Shown: positions 34,257 to 46,557, numbered from the stretch's first letter. The stretch is DNA of 64,000 bases from Lethocerus indicus (GCA_019843655.1 JACDQD010000011.1:11574604-11638603), one strand, 5' to 3'. Program-made: numbers and translations. The notes: a model not told the origin generated them from the letters alone.

Positions 34257-36574
34257 TGGCCTACGTGGCCTAATCTAATCAGTCCGGCTCAAATATATAG
34301 CGCCGTTTCCAAACTTAAACCCGCAACTGGCGCCGAACGCGAGCAAAGGGAATTTATCGCGCCCCGATTGGCCCTGGTTTACGCGGCCGAAGATAAAACT
34401 TAGATTTCGAGGCCTCTCTCCCGGTTTCGAACCCGCAAAAGACCGCTCACCTATATAGTTCCGGTTATAAACCATTCGAGAAACGACCACAAAAAAGTAC
34501 CAGTCAGTAGACCTGTACTGCAATCTCACTGTTGTTTTTTTACCTTTTTTATAACACAATAAACAATTATGATATGGGTTTTCCAGACATGAAAGACAGG
34601 TATAACCACTTGTGGGGGTGACACTTTACCGGCTTGTTATTCTAGACAGCCAGTGGCATTTAAGCCTCCAAAGGGGAAGATGGGTGGAAAGAGATTCGAC
34701 GAGAGGATTGGGTTTGAGCTTAAAGACGAGAGATTTTATGACTCTGTCGTAACTATTGTTGTTTCCGAATATTCGTGCACAACGTCGTGGGTTCGCAAGC
34801 TTTTCGAGACGTTAAAATTCTAGGCATTTTAAATAATGTCGGAATTTTCGATATGAACTAATATCAATTCACCGTAGCCGCCGACCGTGGACAAGTAGTT
34901 TTATAGCCAATTTTATAACAGTTATTAAAAAGTTCGAATCACATCGCGCAATATAAATATACGTCACATGAATTAAACTAACCCATATATTGAAAATACA
35001 AAAAAAAACGTTCCAATATCCAAATATTTTGTTGTTTCTTTTCATCATCCCACTTTAATATGCTCTATCCAATATAAATTTAGATTGCATCAGTCGTCAG
35101 CTAACAAGTATGGGGAAAAACAATTCGGGAAAAAATGGGTTAAACAATAAAATATTGCTTGTACGGTCAGCCATTTACTGGAATAGGTCCCAGTGGAAAC
35201 ATTTGGAAGATTCGTTTATATTTCACGTAAGGCAGTTCGGTTATTTCCTAATTTGTGGACTCTGATCAATTAATTATTAAATGAACACTAACAACTAAAA
35301 AGGGGTAAAAATGTAAATAGTAGATGTTACAAATAATTCATATAGGGAAAAGACTGTAGTGAAATATTTGTCTTTGGCAAATTCCTAATTTTTTTGCTGA
35401 ACCGGTTTCAGCTTCGAGCCGTCAATATCTCCTAATTGCTGTATTCAATTATCGACTCCACACCACTACTACCGGTCTCAGTAATACCCGACTTCGTAGT
35501 AATACCATCTCGGAAATTTGAGAACATGAAAGGAAGCGGAAAAATAAGAAAGGAAACCTTGATCCAAACCTTAAATTGGAATGGATCTGCTTTGAAAAAA
35601 AACCCCCGGCCCGCCCTCAATCTTCTTCACCCGCTGCTCTCTCAAAAATACTTCATCAGGAAGAAGTCCATTTTCTTCTTTATAATTCTTTACTCCTAAC
35701 AATATACTGTATTATTTGTGCATATCTGTTGCCTGTGCATTGGGTAGTTGGAAGTTGGAAGTGTTTGAATGGAACTGAAATATATTCCAATATAAATATA
35801 ACTAATAATGAAGCAATGGAAGCTGGATAACTGCAGGTAGATAGTTTAGTACAAACATGAAAAATATTGGGGCTAATGAAAAAAGACTCCAAAGTTCTTT
35901 TTGATAACTTTTTTAACATAATTGTGAACTCATTCCTAGATTGAGCAATGAGCCTGCTATAGACGATAATTATGACTATTTCTGTCGTATTTTTATACCA
36001 ATAACAGTAGTACGAAGAAAATCATGATGTCCTGAATATCCATTTTAATAGCTGGGGATTGATCCCGAATCAATTGGAAAAAGTACGAACATTTATAGGA
36101 TGATTTAAATTTTAAATTGAACTAGGGCTTATTTGAATTGCCCCATCGAGGTAACGCCACACGCTGGAATTCCACCCCAACTATATTGGTATTTGTTATC
36201 TTAAATCTAACTCACGATCTTAAAATTATGAGACTTACGTGCGGGCCTACTAGGTCGGGCGGAGCGAATTTTCCCTTATATCGATATATTCCAGACTGTA
36301 TAATCTTGGAACGGCCCCGCCGTTCGCGTACTTCCCATAAAACGACCGCGATTAGCTACCGATAGGGGACGCCGGGTTTAAATCATTATAGACCGGTGCG
36401 AGTAGGAGACCGTTGTTCGTATCAAATACAATCACTGACATTTTTGATCTTGTTTTGGACCATTTTGACCGAAATATAGCGCTTACCCATTTCCTGAATT
36501 CTGTCAACGTTCCAAGAGTTATTGTTAATGGACACCATAGTTTCCATAGAACCATAGTTTCGGGATATTATTAT

Positions 36575-36594
36575 GATAATAATAATAATAATAA
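36575..36594. repeat. (ATA)n microsatellite
   Basis: Six to seven AAT units. Confidence 0.9.
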
Positions 36595-37749
36595 ATTTAT
36601 TAATCCTTTCCTACATTCGAAACTATGAGCACATACAGTCCCAAGAGAGTAAATATTTCCAAATCACTAAATATTTTTGTGTACTCCCATTATTACCTCA
36701 GAAACTGTATAAATTGGGGTAAATATTATTATCGTGAGGAAAATATTTTTGCCGGTTTCGAATACCTGTGGCGGACCAAACGGAGTCTCCTTCCTAGTTA
36801 GTAAGCTCAACTTTACAAACAGCATTGAAAACTCAAAAAAAGGGGCGTAAAAAATGAAATTCGCGTTCCGGTCAGCCGCCATATTTTTTGTGTTCGCCGT
36901 AATTTGTTAAATTCGCTTTCATTGGGCCTCGGCCCCCGTTTTAAAAAGTAAAGGGGGTCGAGAGGGGGGCGGTTGGACGAGATGGCCGGCGGCGATACCG
37001 GGAGCAAAACCCTTTATTAGCCGTGTAAATTAACTTCGGCCCCTTAGTCCCGTCTCGGGCGCTCTATTTTTGCCCACTATCCGTTCGCCCATCTGGGCAC
37101 CGCTTTCACCTAATTGCGGCTCGCAGATCCTCGTTTGGATAAAAATTCTATATTCGGATAGCGACGATGAAACTTGATCGACCGAGACGCCGCATTAATA
37201 AACCGGAATATGCACAAACGTGCCCCAATCTATTAGTCCCGGCCGGAGGAATTTCATTTTATAATAACCCAGCGCAAACAGAATTCCGCCGTGATAAAAA
37301 TCCTTTATGTTTACTAATTTCTTACGCTAACAAGAGCATAAATTACTGTGTACGTTCCGATGATGCGGCCGCGTAACAGCGAGCATTATTGGCGGCCTCA
37401 GTACCAAGAGATATGATTTTATGCTGGATCAAATTTTCGGTCAGAAAATGAGTGGGGTTCCTGCGCATGTCGGATGCTTACGCAGCTTATTTCTGTTTCA
37501 TTTTCCGTTGTTCATACAACCTGTCAGTGCAGCAACAATATAATTTTGGGAGACATTTTAGATGTGAGATAAAAATGAAAAAAATGCGAGAGAGAAATGA
37601 AAAAATGAGAAAAATTGTGAAGAAATGACGATGAAAAGCAATATCCCCGAATGTCAAGGTAAATATCCTTTTTCCCATTTTGGGGTTGAACCTCGCTTGA
37701 TCATGTACATAGAGATACTTTAATCAGTCTTTAATCAGGTCTTAATAAG

Positions 37750-37947
37750 TTTTGGCACTTTGGATGTTTTTCGAGCGTCCTCACTGCACTGTCACTTTCA
37801 CTTGTACTGTGACCAACACCGCTACTGAAGAAGGCGATTAGCCGGTAATAGGTCTAGCGACAGACCAAACCGCGAGAGGAGACGGAAACACACAAAATGT
37901 ACGGTATTCCAAACCCGTCGCAGACCACAAAACAGGTACGTCAAACT
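37750..37947. mobile_element. Foldback element, family F, copy 9 (left arm truncated)
   Basis: The inner part of the left arm (TTTTGGCACTTTGGATG to CACTTGTACTG, 37750-37808) is followed directly by the right arm (CCAACACCGCTACTGA to CAGGTACGTCAAACT). The loop junction TACTG|TGAC is the same as in copy 1, suggesting these two share an internally deleted ancestor. Confidence 0.85.
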
Positions 37948-38255
37948 AGATATTTCTTCTCAGTATGTACAGAACTGTTACCTCGGTAAAAACGTTATAA
38001 TTTTTTTGTCTGAAATATTTGCTCAGTTTTAAATAACCAAGCACTGTATCGTTGTCATAGAAATTGGTCCTAAGAGCACAGTATATTTTTGAATATCTCC
38101 TGCAGCTCTGACCGAGAAAACGGCCGCGGCTGTGTACAACAATAAATTAAAGATACCGAGCAAATTCTGACGCTTCATCGCGCTACTATCAGCGTATCTG
38201 AGCGCCGTACGATTTCTGACAGGGCTCCTGTTCAGGATGTTTACGGAGGGGGGGG

Positions 38256-38293
<38 letters not shown>

Positions 38294-38756
38294 GCAAAGA
38301 GTCTCTCATTAATGCCGAGGCAGGTCGCCATAGAGCAAACACCGGCCCCAACAGATATGTAAATATTTGCTTCGGCCGGTTTAATAATTTTCGGGAAGAA
38401 GCGCGCCCCCCGTAATCAATAGCCGGCCTGATTATGAATCAACTCGTGGGTTGTCGGGGGATCTTTTTTTTTTAGGCGGACCAATTTTCATGCCGCGGCC
38501 GTTTTATCCTTTCCTATACACTAATGCAGTCCGACAATCGCTATGATTTCGAAAAAATTCGCAAGCTCTCAGCCATCAGATGGTATGTTCCTATATGGGA
38601 GATACGTTAGGCGAGATTTATTGTCTCTAAGCGATTCTTTGGAACATTCAAAGTATGTATCATTAACTGGAAAAGTAAAATTTCGATTTCGATTTTTTTT
38701 TATGCGATCTTAAAAAACATATTTGTGAACATCAAGCGAAAGAAGTCAAACTAGCA
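37948..38756. other. No gene recognised; contains a CA microsatellite
   Basis: Mixed composition; the CA repeat at 38259-38291 is listed separately. Confidence 0.5.
38259..38291. repeat. (CA)n microsatellite
   Basis: About 16 CA units after a nine-base G run. Confidence 0.95.
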
Positions 38757-38820
38757 AAAACGCCATTGTACCTATAAGTAATATTTAGTTGATTGTACAA
38801 TAAATAAAATTTTAAAAAAA
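38757..38820 (+). mobile_element. Jockey 3' tail only
   Basis: GCCATTGTACCTATAA, TAGTTGATTGTA and AATAAATAAA followed by an A run match the last ~65 bases of the jockey copy ending near 46557. It appears to be a severely 5'-truncated insertion with no coding part. Confidence 0.7.
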
Positions 38821-40500
38821 GTGAACATTGTGATACTTAGTGTTTCGATTGGTGTTATATCGATATCAAGGCAACTTATTTTATTCGTTCGTAATAGTAC
38901 CTTCGAATTTTCAAAATACAGCTGTACAGCAAACGCGGGCTCGCTTCTCCGAACTGGGCTTTATTCATTGCAAATGAGTTCGTAAAAATAAAACACTTAT
39001 AATATAATAAGGCTTGTTCTGTCTAAAGTATAACTTCGTAACCGAAAAATATTTTCTGGCCGGCCGTCCGACAGTGAATAAAATACGGGCAGAACGCCGG
39101 AAAGGTGAACAGAGCAGCAAAAAGTGGCATAAATCTCGGAGCTCCCGTTTCAAGGTAGAAATATTTACAAGGAATCGGTCTCGGGAAAATTCGAGATTTA
39201 CTGAAAGAATTATTCATTCGATTTTTTTGGTCCGAATTCTCTGGCACTGAAACCCTTCACGGTTTAACATCGTTCGGAATCGGACGGATTTATGGCCGCC
39301 GCAAGAGAAATCCTGTGCAAACTATTTTAAGTTCAAATATTCGCGGCGGTCCACAATACTTATATTCCGATTCATTCAACTAACATGCCTATAACAATGA
39401 TCATATAATTATAAATATATGAAATGTGAATTTATGGCATAGAAACACCAGAATATAGCGACTGACTATCGGATCAACTTTTTTAAATGGACAAGTGCTT
39501 GAAGAATTGTTTTTCAGTGTAGCGAATTCGATTAAGCACTGATTTAACCGACACCGGGTTTTTCTTACAAAAAAATTGTAAGCCGTCGAGATTGCCTTGT
39601 AGAAAGGAGGAAGCTACGGTAAGCACTACCGATATTAAAACTTACCGAACTTATGTTATTATCTGTAGATCCATACTTTTGTACATCCGTACATTTGTGC
39701 AAAAATTTGTGCAAGCACTGGAACTTGATTTTGACTCGCTATCAACCTACGCTTAGTAACACCGCGATATTTCGCATCTAACACTGAACAAACTAACCGT
39801 CGAGTGGGTAAACCTTGTACGGGGGTAATGGTACCGATTTTTGCCGGAAAAAATCCGCATTTTATAAAATTCAAACATCCGAAATTTTCGTTCGCGGTAC
39901 GAGAATGAAAAATAATTACGCTAAAAGCCGCGATAGACTCAAATCGGCTGGGGAAAGCCAGAAATTCCGTTCTGTTTGTTTTGGCCGCGCGAAATTCGGC
40001 GGAATTTTCGTTTCTATTTTTATTTAGTCTTTTATTTTCGGCCCTGTCGGGTAAAATCGAAACGCGCGAAAAAAAATAAGCCCGGCGTCGGAATTCCTAA
40101 AATTGATTGAATGCCCAATCAATTAGGTTGATTAAGGCGGGCGGCGGTGGCGGGCAAACGCGCTGTACCCGCCCGGAGGTCAACCGGTTATTATTTGGAC
40201 TCGGTTTAGAATCAATACGGTTTTCGTCGGCGTGATTGATGCCGCTTTGTTTGCCGAGCGGGAGAACGTAGAGAGATGAGCGCGGCGGGTTTTGGGAACG
40301 ATTATGAGGTTATGACTATGATTGAAGTCGTGTAATTGAATTCAATTAACTGGGCTACCGGCGTACGGGAGAGAGATAACAAATAACTAAGCTTTCCCGG
40401 GCCAACATAAAACGCATTGAATGGTTTTATTTAATGACACAATTTTACGAGAGGGGAAATGTGTTCCCCGGTGGGGGTGGTTTGATAAGTCGGGTAAAAA
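38821..40500. other. No gene recognised
   Basis: AT-rich to 39800, then CpG-rich with repeated AATCAAT/TGATT motifs at 40101-40240 (see findings). No known domain is seen in the short frames. Confidence 0.5.
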
Positions 40501-40614
40501 AAATAATTTCAACACAATTTTTTAAACAAGCTTATTTTCAACATAATCTCCATTTTATATACTTGGTCCAGAGAGTTTCCAATTTTTTCGTCCAGTCCGA
40601 AAAGTATTTCTTTT
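40501..40614 (-). pseudogene. Possible Tc1/mariner transposase C-terminal remnant
   Basis: The minus strand reads YFSDWTKKLETLWTKYIKW followed by stops. This resembles the D-G-x-x-K-L-x-x-R-W-x-K-C-I pattern at the C-terminus of some mariner transposases. The plus-strand text TTTTCAACATAATCTCC and TTCCAATTTTTTCGTCCAGT is the form in which such ends appear in reverse. Only ~40 residues are involved and no inverted terminus was found, so this is tentative. Confidence 0.45.
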
Positions 40615-41145
40615 TCAAAGAATCGACTTAAACAGAAAATTTGGACTCTTAAGGCCATTACTAAAACGGACATCAAAATTTACCTTAAGTAACAAACTGA
40701 CAATTTACAAAGCAATACTTAAAGCGACATGGACATACGGTAAAGAGCTACGGGGTTCCACCGAGATATCCGACATCGCTCGTGTCCAGAGATTCAAGTC
40801 TAAAGTCTTTCGTACCATCCTTAATGCTCCCCGATTTTTTTTTGGAACCACACAATCCACCATGACCTCAACATACCGACAGTCGACGAAGTCACAAAAT
40901 CCCGGTTCCTGAAGTTCCACTCCCGCCTTTCTCCTCATCCTAATCCACTCGTTCGGTCCCTTTCCTCCCTTACCCATCCATTGTCGGCTTAAACGCCGCT
41001 GGCCAAGAGATCTTCTTAGCCCTTGGACTACAATTGTTCTCGTGTGAAAAGCGCCATCTTTGGGTGGTTCCTTTTATCACGAAATACGTGTGAAAAGAAA
41101 AATAACATTCAGGTTGATTGTACAAAATAAAAAGGCTTTTTCAGC
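40615..41145 (+). pseudogene. Jockey-clade retrotransposon, 3' end
   Basis: Truncated at 40615, just before ATCGACTTAAACAGAAAATT (RxDLNRKFGLL). Across several frames the sequence encodes YKAILKATWTYGKELRGST, IARVQRFKSKVFRTILNAP, MTSTYRQSTKSQNPGS-type shifts and SRLSPHPNPLVRSLSS. It then reaches the basic terminus and the 3' untranslated region, ending near AAAATAAAAAGG at ~41135. It has an eight-base T run at 40836-40844 where other copies have GTATGTTTCT. Inactive. Confidence 0.8.
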
Positions 41146-41714
41146 TAACTTAACAAATCATCCTCGTGTTAAAGAATATTCAGCCGGATTAATGACAATT
41201 GATCATCGGTAAACGCTGTTCAAAGATCGTATTCATGAAAAATTCAACCGGTAATTTACAAAATTTTTCTGACGTTGACAAAATGTACGCTTTCCCACGA
41301 ACGAACGGGTGGTGCAATCAAGAACGCGGTTTTCAAGAAGCGAGTCGGAGGCGAGTCGCAGTCTACACCTCAGTCAATTCAAAGTTGATCGTCCTTTCCA
41401 TTAAGAGAAAGTTTCTCGGAGTCGCTTAGAGTCGAGTCATGAGCTAATGAATTCTTAAATGCAACGTGCAGTCGGCAATGTATATCAAGACCTACCCAGA
41501 CGGAAATGAAAGAAAACCTTTTTCCGGGAAATAACTTCCTGAAAACGTTTTAATGTTGTTCCACTGATACGCATCCGTTTCCAGTTTAATTTTCAGAGGT
41601 CAACGAATAAATTTTTCTTGTAATTTATTATAAGGAACGGTAAAACGTTCACAGTCATTTTAAATAGAAGTATATGTTGTTGGATTCGCCTATAAAATTA
41701 TATCCTGTTGGGAT
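41146..41714. other. No gene recognised
   Basis: Mixed composition. The 76-codon frame at 41199-41429 has no recognisable similarity. Confidence 0.5.
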
Positions 41715-41803
41715 ATCTGTTTTGTGTTCTGCGAGGGATAGACTAGTTTTTTCGATATTCCGTCTCCTCTCTCTGGTTCGCTAGAGCGTATTCGGCTGGT
41801 CGA
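41715..41803. mobile_element. Foldback element, family F, copy 10 (outer left arm, diverged)
   Basis: The blocks TCTGTTTTGTGTTCTGCGAG, CCGTCTCCTCTCTCTGGTT, GCTAGAGCG and TTCGGCTGGTCGAG follow the family order with substitutions and small deletions. Similarity is then lost. Confidence 0.6.
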
Positions 41804-43262
41804 GAAAGATCGAGAAAACTGCTCACTACATTTAATGTCTCCGATATTTCCGTCCGGCCAAAGCCGGTATAATAAAACGCGACAATGAACGATTAATAAT
41901 GGGCACGTATTCGATAATATCGGGCAAATCGGATTACGGTGCCCGGGATGGAGATATGTGTCGCGCAGCGTATTTTTCGAAACGAACGTACCGGTCGGAC
42001 GTCGAGAATCGTTCGTCGTGTTTCGAAGTGTGCGGGGGTTGAGGGGGGCGGGGGCTATTAGAGCCGTTTTCAAATAACGCGATTTACGTTTTCGAGACCG
42101 GTTTATAATTTGACTCCCCCCCCCGCGGCCGGTGCCGGCTACAAATTCGATTTGGCGCGGGTTTCGCGTCCCGCCGCCGCAGTTAATGGATTCGGTCCGA
42201 AATTGCGAAACGAAGCACGCGCCGGCCGTCCGCCAATTATTCCTATCCTCGCCTAGCACACCGCCGACACTGTAAATCCTACCTCATACATACGGGCGAT
42301 ATCGCCAATAGTTGCGGCTTATAATTGACCGATCGCTCCCTAATGAAAATCAATTAGAATTCGGACGAACGCCGAAATCATTTCGGCTGTCAAAAGGTAT
42401 TTACAGCGACGAGAGCATCGGCAGATAATTTTACAGTATTTTATACACTATCTATCGATATTTTTCTAGTTTAATAAAGTCATCACCCCCACGGTGGCTT
42501 AAACTGGTGGCCCAGATAAGAATAATTACGTCTATATAATAATTACAAATCAAATGACAATGAAACAAATATACTGCCACTTTACCCATAACTGTAAGGT
42601 AGTAAGAAAATTTCATACGGCTTGTGCATTGATCTGTGAAATTTATATTTTGTAGTACGGATACACTAAATTTAATATTCTCTCTGGATTGGGGAGTGGC
42701 ACTCCGTAAGGTAAGGCTTTAACCAGGCGGAGAATAAATAAAAATGATACTGACTTTGTCAAACGGCCGTTACCGAGGGACGGTGTAAACTTACGGGCCG
42801 ACGCCCTCGGACAGAAGCCAGGATAAATAGGGCCGTCTCGAGGGCGACGGTGCTATGAATTATTTGCCAAGGTGGAATTACAATGGAAATGGTTTCGATA
42901 TAGCGGCCCGAAGAAAGAGACTCCCGGGGGGGTTGGCGGGTCTTAATGGAGTTTTAATGGATTTCTGAGCTCTTAAAGAATAATTAACGAAGGGTCCGGC
43001 TCATCTCCCTTCAGCCCTGTAGTGTTTTCTTCATTCGCCGAATGAGAAGTAGGTCGTGCCCGCCGGCCGCAAGTAGTTTTATAGCCCCCCGAGATTTTAA
43101 ATTCACTCTTCCCGAACTGGAGAAACGTTTAATAAAAGTGACAAGTTTCGTGAATTGTCCTTCCGATCTCAGTGAACCGACGACACGGAGAATGAACTGG
43201 CCGTTACGACGTTATCACAGACACATATGGAACGTATTTTCAACTAATAAGTGAAAGTATTT
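41804..43262. other. No gene recognised; CpG-rich
   Basis: A 189-codon minus-strand frame (41690-42259) crosses the foldback fragment and CpG-rich DNA. It has no recognisable domain and is judged chance. Palindromic AT/CG motifs are common but show no clear pattern. Confidence 0.45.
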
Positions 43263-43505
43263 TGTAGATTTCGAGTGTTTCTGTTTCCTCTCGCTGGTGT
43301 TTTCTTTTGCTAGACGGGTTTAGGATGCTCGCCATCTTCAGTAGTGGTGTTAGTGGGTTTGGCACTTTGGATGTTTTTCGAGCGTCCTCACTGCACTGTC
43401 ATTGTCGTTTGTACTGATTTTGTAATATTTTTGGGGACGTTGTTTGGTTTATTTGGGCTGGAAAGGATTTTGTTAATCGACTTAAGACTTTGTCTGATTT
43501 TCGGT
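43263..43505. mobile_element. Foldback element, family F, copy 11 (left arm plus interior)
   Basis: The left arm runs from TAGATTTCGAGTGTTTCTG to about 43410. Interior sequence including GATTTTGTTAATCGACTTAA follows and matches the interior of copy 4. The right arm is missing. An inverted-repeat element of family G begins 35 bp downstream. Confidence 0.8.
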
Positions 43506-43539
43506 CAAATATATGTTTTATCACACAACTGGTCGCAAC

Positions 43540-43710
43540 TATTAGTTTCCGAATTCAAAATATATGACAGGAAACCTATCTGGAAACCTATTGTGTATTT
43601 ACGATCATAAAAGTTCGTTTGGTGCACTTGCACCGATAAACTAGCGCCCCCCTGAGGGTTGTGCGGAAATATGCTTTACTAAAGTTCGTGTGGTGCACTT
43701 GCAGGTACCC
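43540..43710 (-). mobile_element. Inverted-repeat miniature element (family G, copy 2, truncated)
   Basis: It starts ATTAGTTTCCGAATTCAAAA and ATATGACAGGAAACC, then ATTGTGTATTTACGATCATA. These match the inverse of the right end of the element at 12737-13021. Both GTGCACTTGCA repeats and the CCTGAGGGTTGTGCG block follow in the inverse order. The far inverted end is missing. Confidence 0.8.
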
Positions 43711-45416
43711 TAACATTAAGTATTCTAAACTGAAAGCATTTTAGTTTTACAATTTTTCGATACAAAATATATAAATAAATTGATAAAATTATTTTTGTTT
43801 CAACCCCTTTGTACAAGAGTATATTTCTTTTACCTTATTTAACTCGTTAAAAAGTTCTAAACAAGCCAAATGTTTAATTAAACGGGCGAGATCCAGTACT
43901 TTTACAGATTAAACCGAGCAACAGAGAATGTTCATAGTGCGTATCTTCACAGACGACGTAACGCGATATAAAACTTATCAGTCGAAATTACAGTCGTGGG
44001 AAATTAAAGGAATGGAAAAGCACAACGGAAATAAACCCAGAGTAAAGCGAGGAACGAATTCCAGTTTTACTGTTTATAATAACTCAATGGAGTGTCCGTA
44101 GAGTGTCCTTTAATAACTGGGACGGTCGTAAAACCGGCACCGCGCCCTGTCGATTATTAAATAGAAACAGTTTTACGGCCTATAAACGAGGGGAAGATGG
44201 ACGCCCCATTATTACGCGAGGGGGAGGAGGCCTTGTCTTGTAGGCATCGTGAGGGAATCACCCGGAGCCAAATATTGGAATAAAAGTACAAACGGCCCCT
44301 CCAACACCCGGCATCGGGGGCTGCCCCTACAATGTTTTATTTACTAAGCCTTTCGGCGCGGGGTCGGAAACCCCGCACTTTTTCTCTCTCTCTCCCCCTC
44401 CCTCTCTCTCTCTCTCTCGCTCCCTCCCTCTCTCTTCCTCGGTCCCCAACTTTTAACGAATCACTGACAAAACAACTTTCGGCCGCCGGCAACGGTAACC
44501 GGTCCCAGCGAGGTAACAATCTCAGAATTTCCACTCGCCTATTTTGTATATGTCCTAGTGCTGAAACACAGTACAGAAAACCATTGATTAGCGTGTTTTT
44601 AAAAACTGCGCAACACATTTTTGATGCCATCCCTTCAAAAAAGCGGTATTTGCCTCCTTTTTTTTAAGGAGGATATTATTACTGTTCAATTGAAAATAGA
44701 AAATTTCAAAAATTTTGAGTATAGTGTTTTTTTAAACAATTTTCTGATAATTATAATTTATTTCCTATTATAATATATATTTTACCTTAATCTGTACTAA
44801 ATAACAGTGCAAGGTAATACAATCCCTTAGAATTTGTACAATTTGCACTACCCGAAATCTTGGGTGTTTTAATAATCTAATTGCACATTTCCTTAGAATA
44901 TTTACATTGACGAAAAATATAGCTCTCCTGGAATGATTCTTTTCAAAAATACATCTTAAATATTGGAAAATAAGTGTCAATTAAATTCATTAGTAATGGT
45001 ATTTGGACCGTTCTGGCGCCTCTTTATTCGATGAGCTCACTTCTGGCAGCGGGAGTTGTGCAAGAAGAGAGAAATCGAAAAGGGAAAGTCGGTTTTAAAT
45101 CGACCGTCGACTGGAACAAGGCTCGTAAAACTCAAGAGGCTGCGCCGCGTTACCCCCGTTAGCCCCGGTTTACCCCTTCACAGAGGCAGTTTTATAACCC
45201 CTGTATACTGTACGGCGTCAAAGAAACAAATAATGCTCTGTGCGCTGGCAAGCCCAGTGCCACAAAGGTGATTGATTCCGTCCAACAGAAGGAGCCCGCG
45301 CGGTATTATGTTTGCGACACATCACATTCGACTTTATATTAGCCTACTGTCTACCGTTTTCTGTCATCTGCCATATTATTAAAGTTTTTTTTTACTTTAA
45401 TTACTTCTACAAAGCC
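43711..45416. other. No gene recognised; pyrimidine tract
   Basis: AT-rich with a GC-rich portion around 44130-44530 that contains the CT tract listed separately. Frames through the tract are Ser/Leu- or Arg/Glu-rich artefacts. Confidence 0.5.
44380..44440. repeat. (CT)n/(CCCT)n pyrimidine tract
   Basis: About 60 bases are almost only C and T on the plus strand. Confidence 0.95.
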
Positions 45417-45550
45417 ATGCTTAACCGACACGGACGTACGGTATAGAACTACGGGTTCCACCACGAATCCGACATCGCTCGCATCCGGAGATTCCGATCG
45501 AAAGTTCTACGAACCATCCCTAATGCTCCCCTGTATGTTTCTAACTATAA
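45417..45550 (+). pseudogene. Jockey reverse-transcriptase fragment (unit 1 of a cluster)
   Basis: In shifted frames it encodes TRTYGIELRV, SDIARIRRFRSKVLRTIPNA and PLYVSN. It breaks off at TATGTTTCTAACTATAAAATA. Confidence 0.8.
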
Positions 45551-45694
45551 AATAAAAAAGGTTAAAAAATTAGGTGTTTAGAAAAAAATTTAGGATTCTC
45601 GCCACTCTGAAATACTCCGTTTGAAATTTCGTGGAGCAATTGGATTAAATTCTAAATAAAATCAATAAAACACTTCTAATGAGCTATTGCATAT

Positions 45695-45980
45695 ATAGTT
45701 GTAATTGACCTTAAGTAAGAAACTGACAAAGCGATACTTCGAAAGTTTCGAATCGCACCACTCATAAAGACCTCAACGGAAGACGAAGTTGCGAAATCCC
45801 GGTCCCTTCCAGTTCCATTCCCGCCTTACTCCTCATCACAATTTCTGTTACTCTCCTCTATTTACGCGTCCACCATCCCCACCACCACGACTTAAGCGCC
45901 ACCGGCCCAGAGATCACCTCGGACAGTAGTTAAATCATGTCAAAAAATATTACTTATAGAAACAAAAACGTGACAGAAAA
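45695..45980 (+). pseudogene. Jockey 3'-end fragment (unit 2 of a cluster)
   Basis: Short recognisable parts are TTGACCTTAAGTAAGAAACT, CATAAAGACCTCAACGG, GACGAAGTTGCGAAATCCCGG and CCAGAGATCACCTCGGACAG with the TAG stop region. Many indels scramble the protein (DEVAKSRSLPVPFPP-like). The untranslated region follows and is cut by the next unit. Confidence 0.8.
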
Positions 45981-45984
45981 TATA

Positions 45985-46557
45985 CATGTTTGATACGTTA
46001 CATCCCCATCCCCACCAACACCACAGCAGGCTACCTTGGGCTCTATATAGACCAACGACTCACGTGGAATCCCCATACCCGACTGAAAAGAACAGATCTA
46101 AATCGCAAATTTGGACTGTTGAGGCCTCTTTAGAAAAGGACATCGAAACTGACAATAGTCAACAAACTGACAATATACAAAGCCATACTAAAACCGAGAT
46201 GGACATACGGAATAGAACTATGGGGTTCCGCCGAGAAATCCAACATCGCCCGCATCCAGAGATTCCAGTCAAAAGTCCTTCGTACCAAAATCACGCTTCC
46301 TTAAATTCCACTCCCGCCCCTCTCCACATCCAAATCCACTCGGTTAGTCCCTTTCCTCTTCTACCCATCCATTATCTCCCCCCGCGTCGGCTTAAACGCC
46401 ACTGGCCTAGGGACTTTCTGTAGGCCGGATACAGGTCAAAAGTACCATCACTGGATGGCGTCTTTATCGAGCGAAACAAGGCAAAACAGTTAAACAAACC
46501 GCCATTGTACCTATAACTAGCGTATAGTTGATTGTAAAATAAATAAACTTAAAAAAA
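45985..46557 (+). pseudogene. Jockey-clade retrotransposon, 3' end (unit 3 of a cluster)
   Basis: It starts further upstream than most copies: IPIPTNTTAGYLGLYIDQRL, TWNPHTRLKRTDLNRKFGLL, LTIYKAILKPRWTYGIELWG and NIARIQRFQSKVLRT. An internal deletion removes the NAPRYVSN to TVDEV part. SRFLKFHSRPSPHPNPLG and PPRRLKRHWPRDFL with a stop at ~46421 follow. The 3' untranslated region ends in AATAAATAAACTT and an A run at ~46557. Frame changes occur after TWNPHTRLK and near the deletion. It lies head to tail with two other fragments of the same family. Confidence 0.85.

Larger units (their letters stand above)
33816..37749. other. No gene recognised; several simple repeats
   Basis: CpG-rich DNA at 33930-34450, then AT-rich DNA, then CpG-rich DNA at 36880-37170. 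Opposing short frames throughout have no recognised similarity. Microsatellites are listed separately. Confidence 0.5.

Noticed and set aside
41690..42259. 189-codon minus-strand open frame
   Set aside because: It crosses a foldback fragment and a CpG-rich block with no known motif. Length is explained by low stop density in GC-rich DNA.
44332..44667. Ser/Leu-rich and Arg/Glu-rich frames on opposite strands
   Set aside because: Low-complexity translation of the CT tract.
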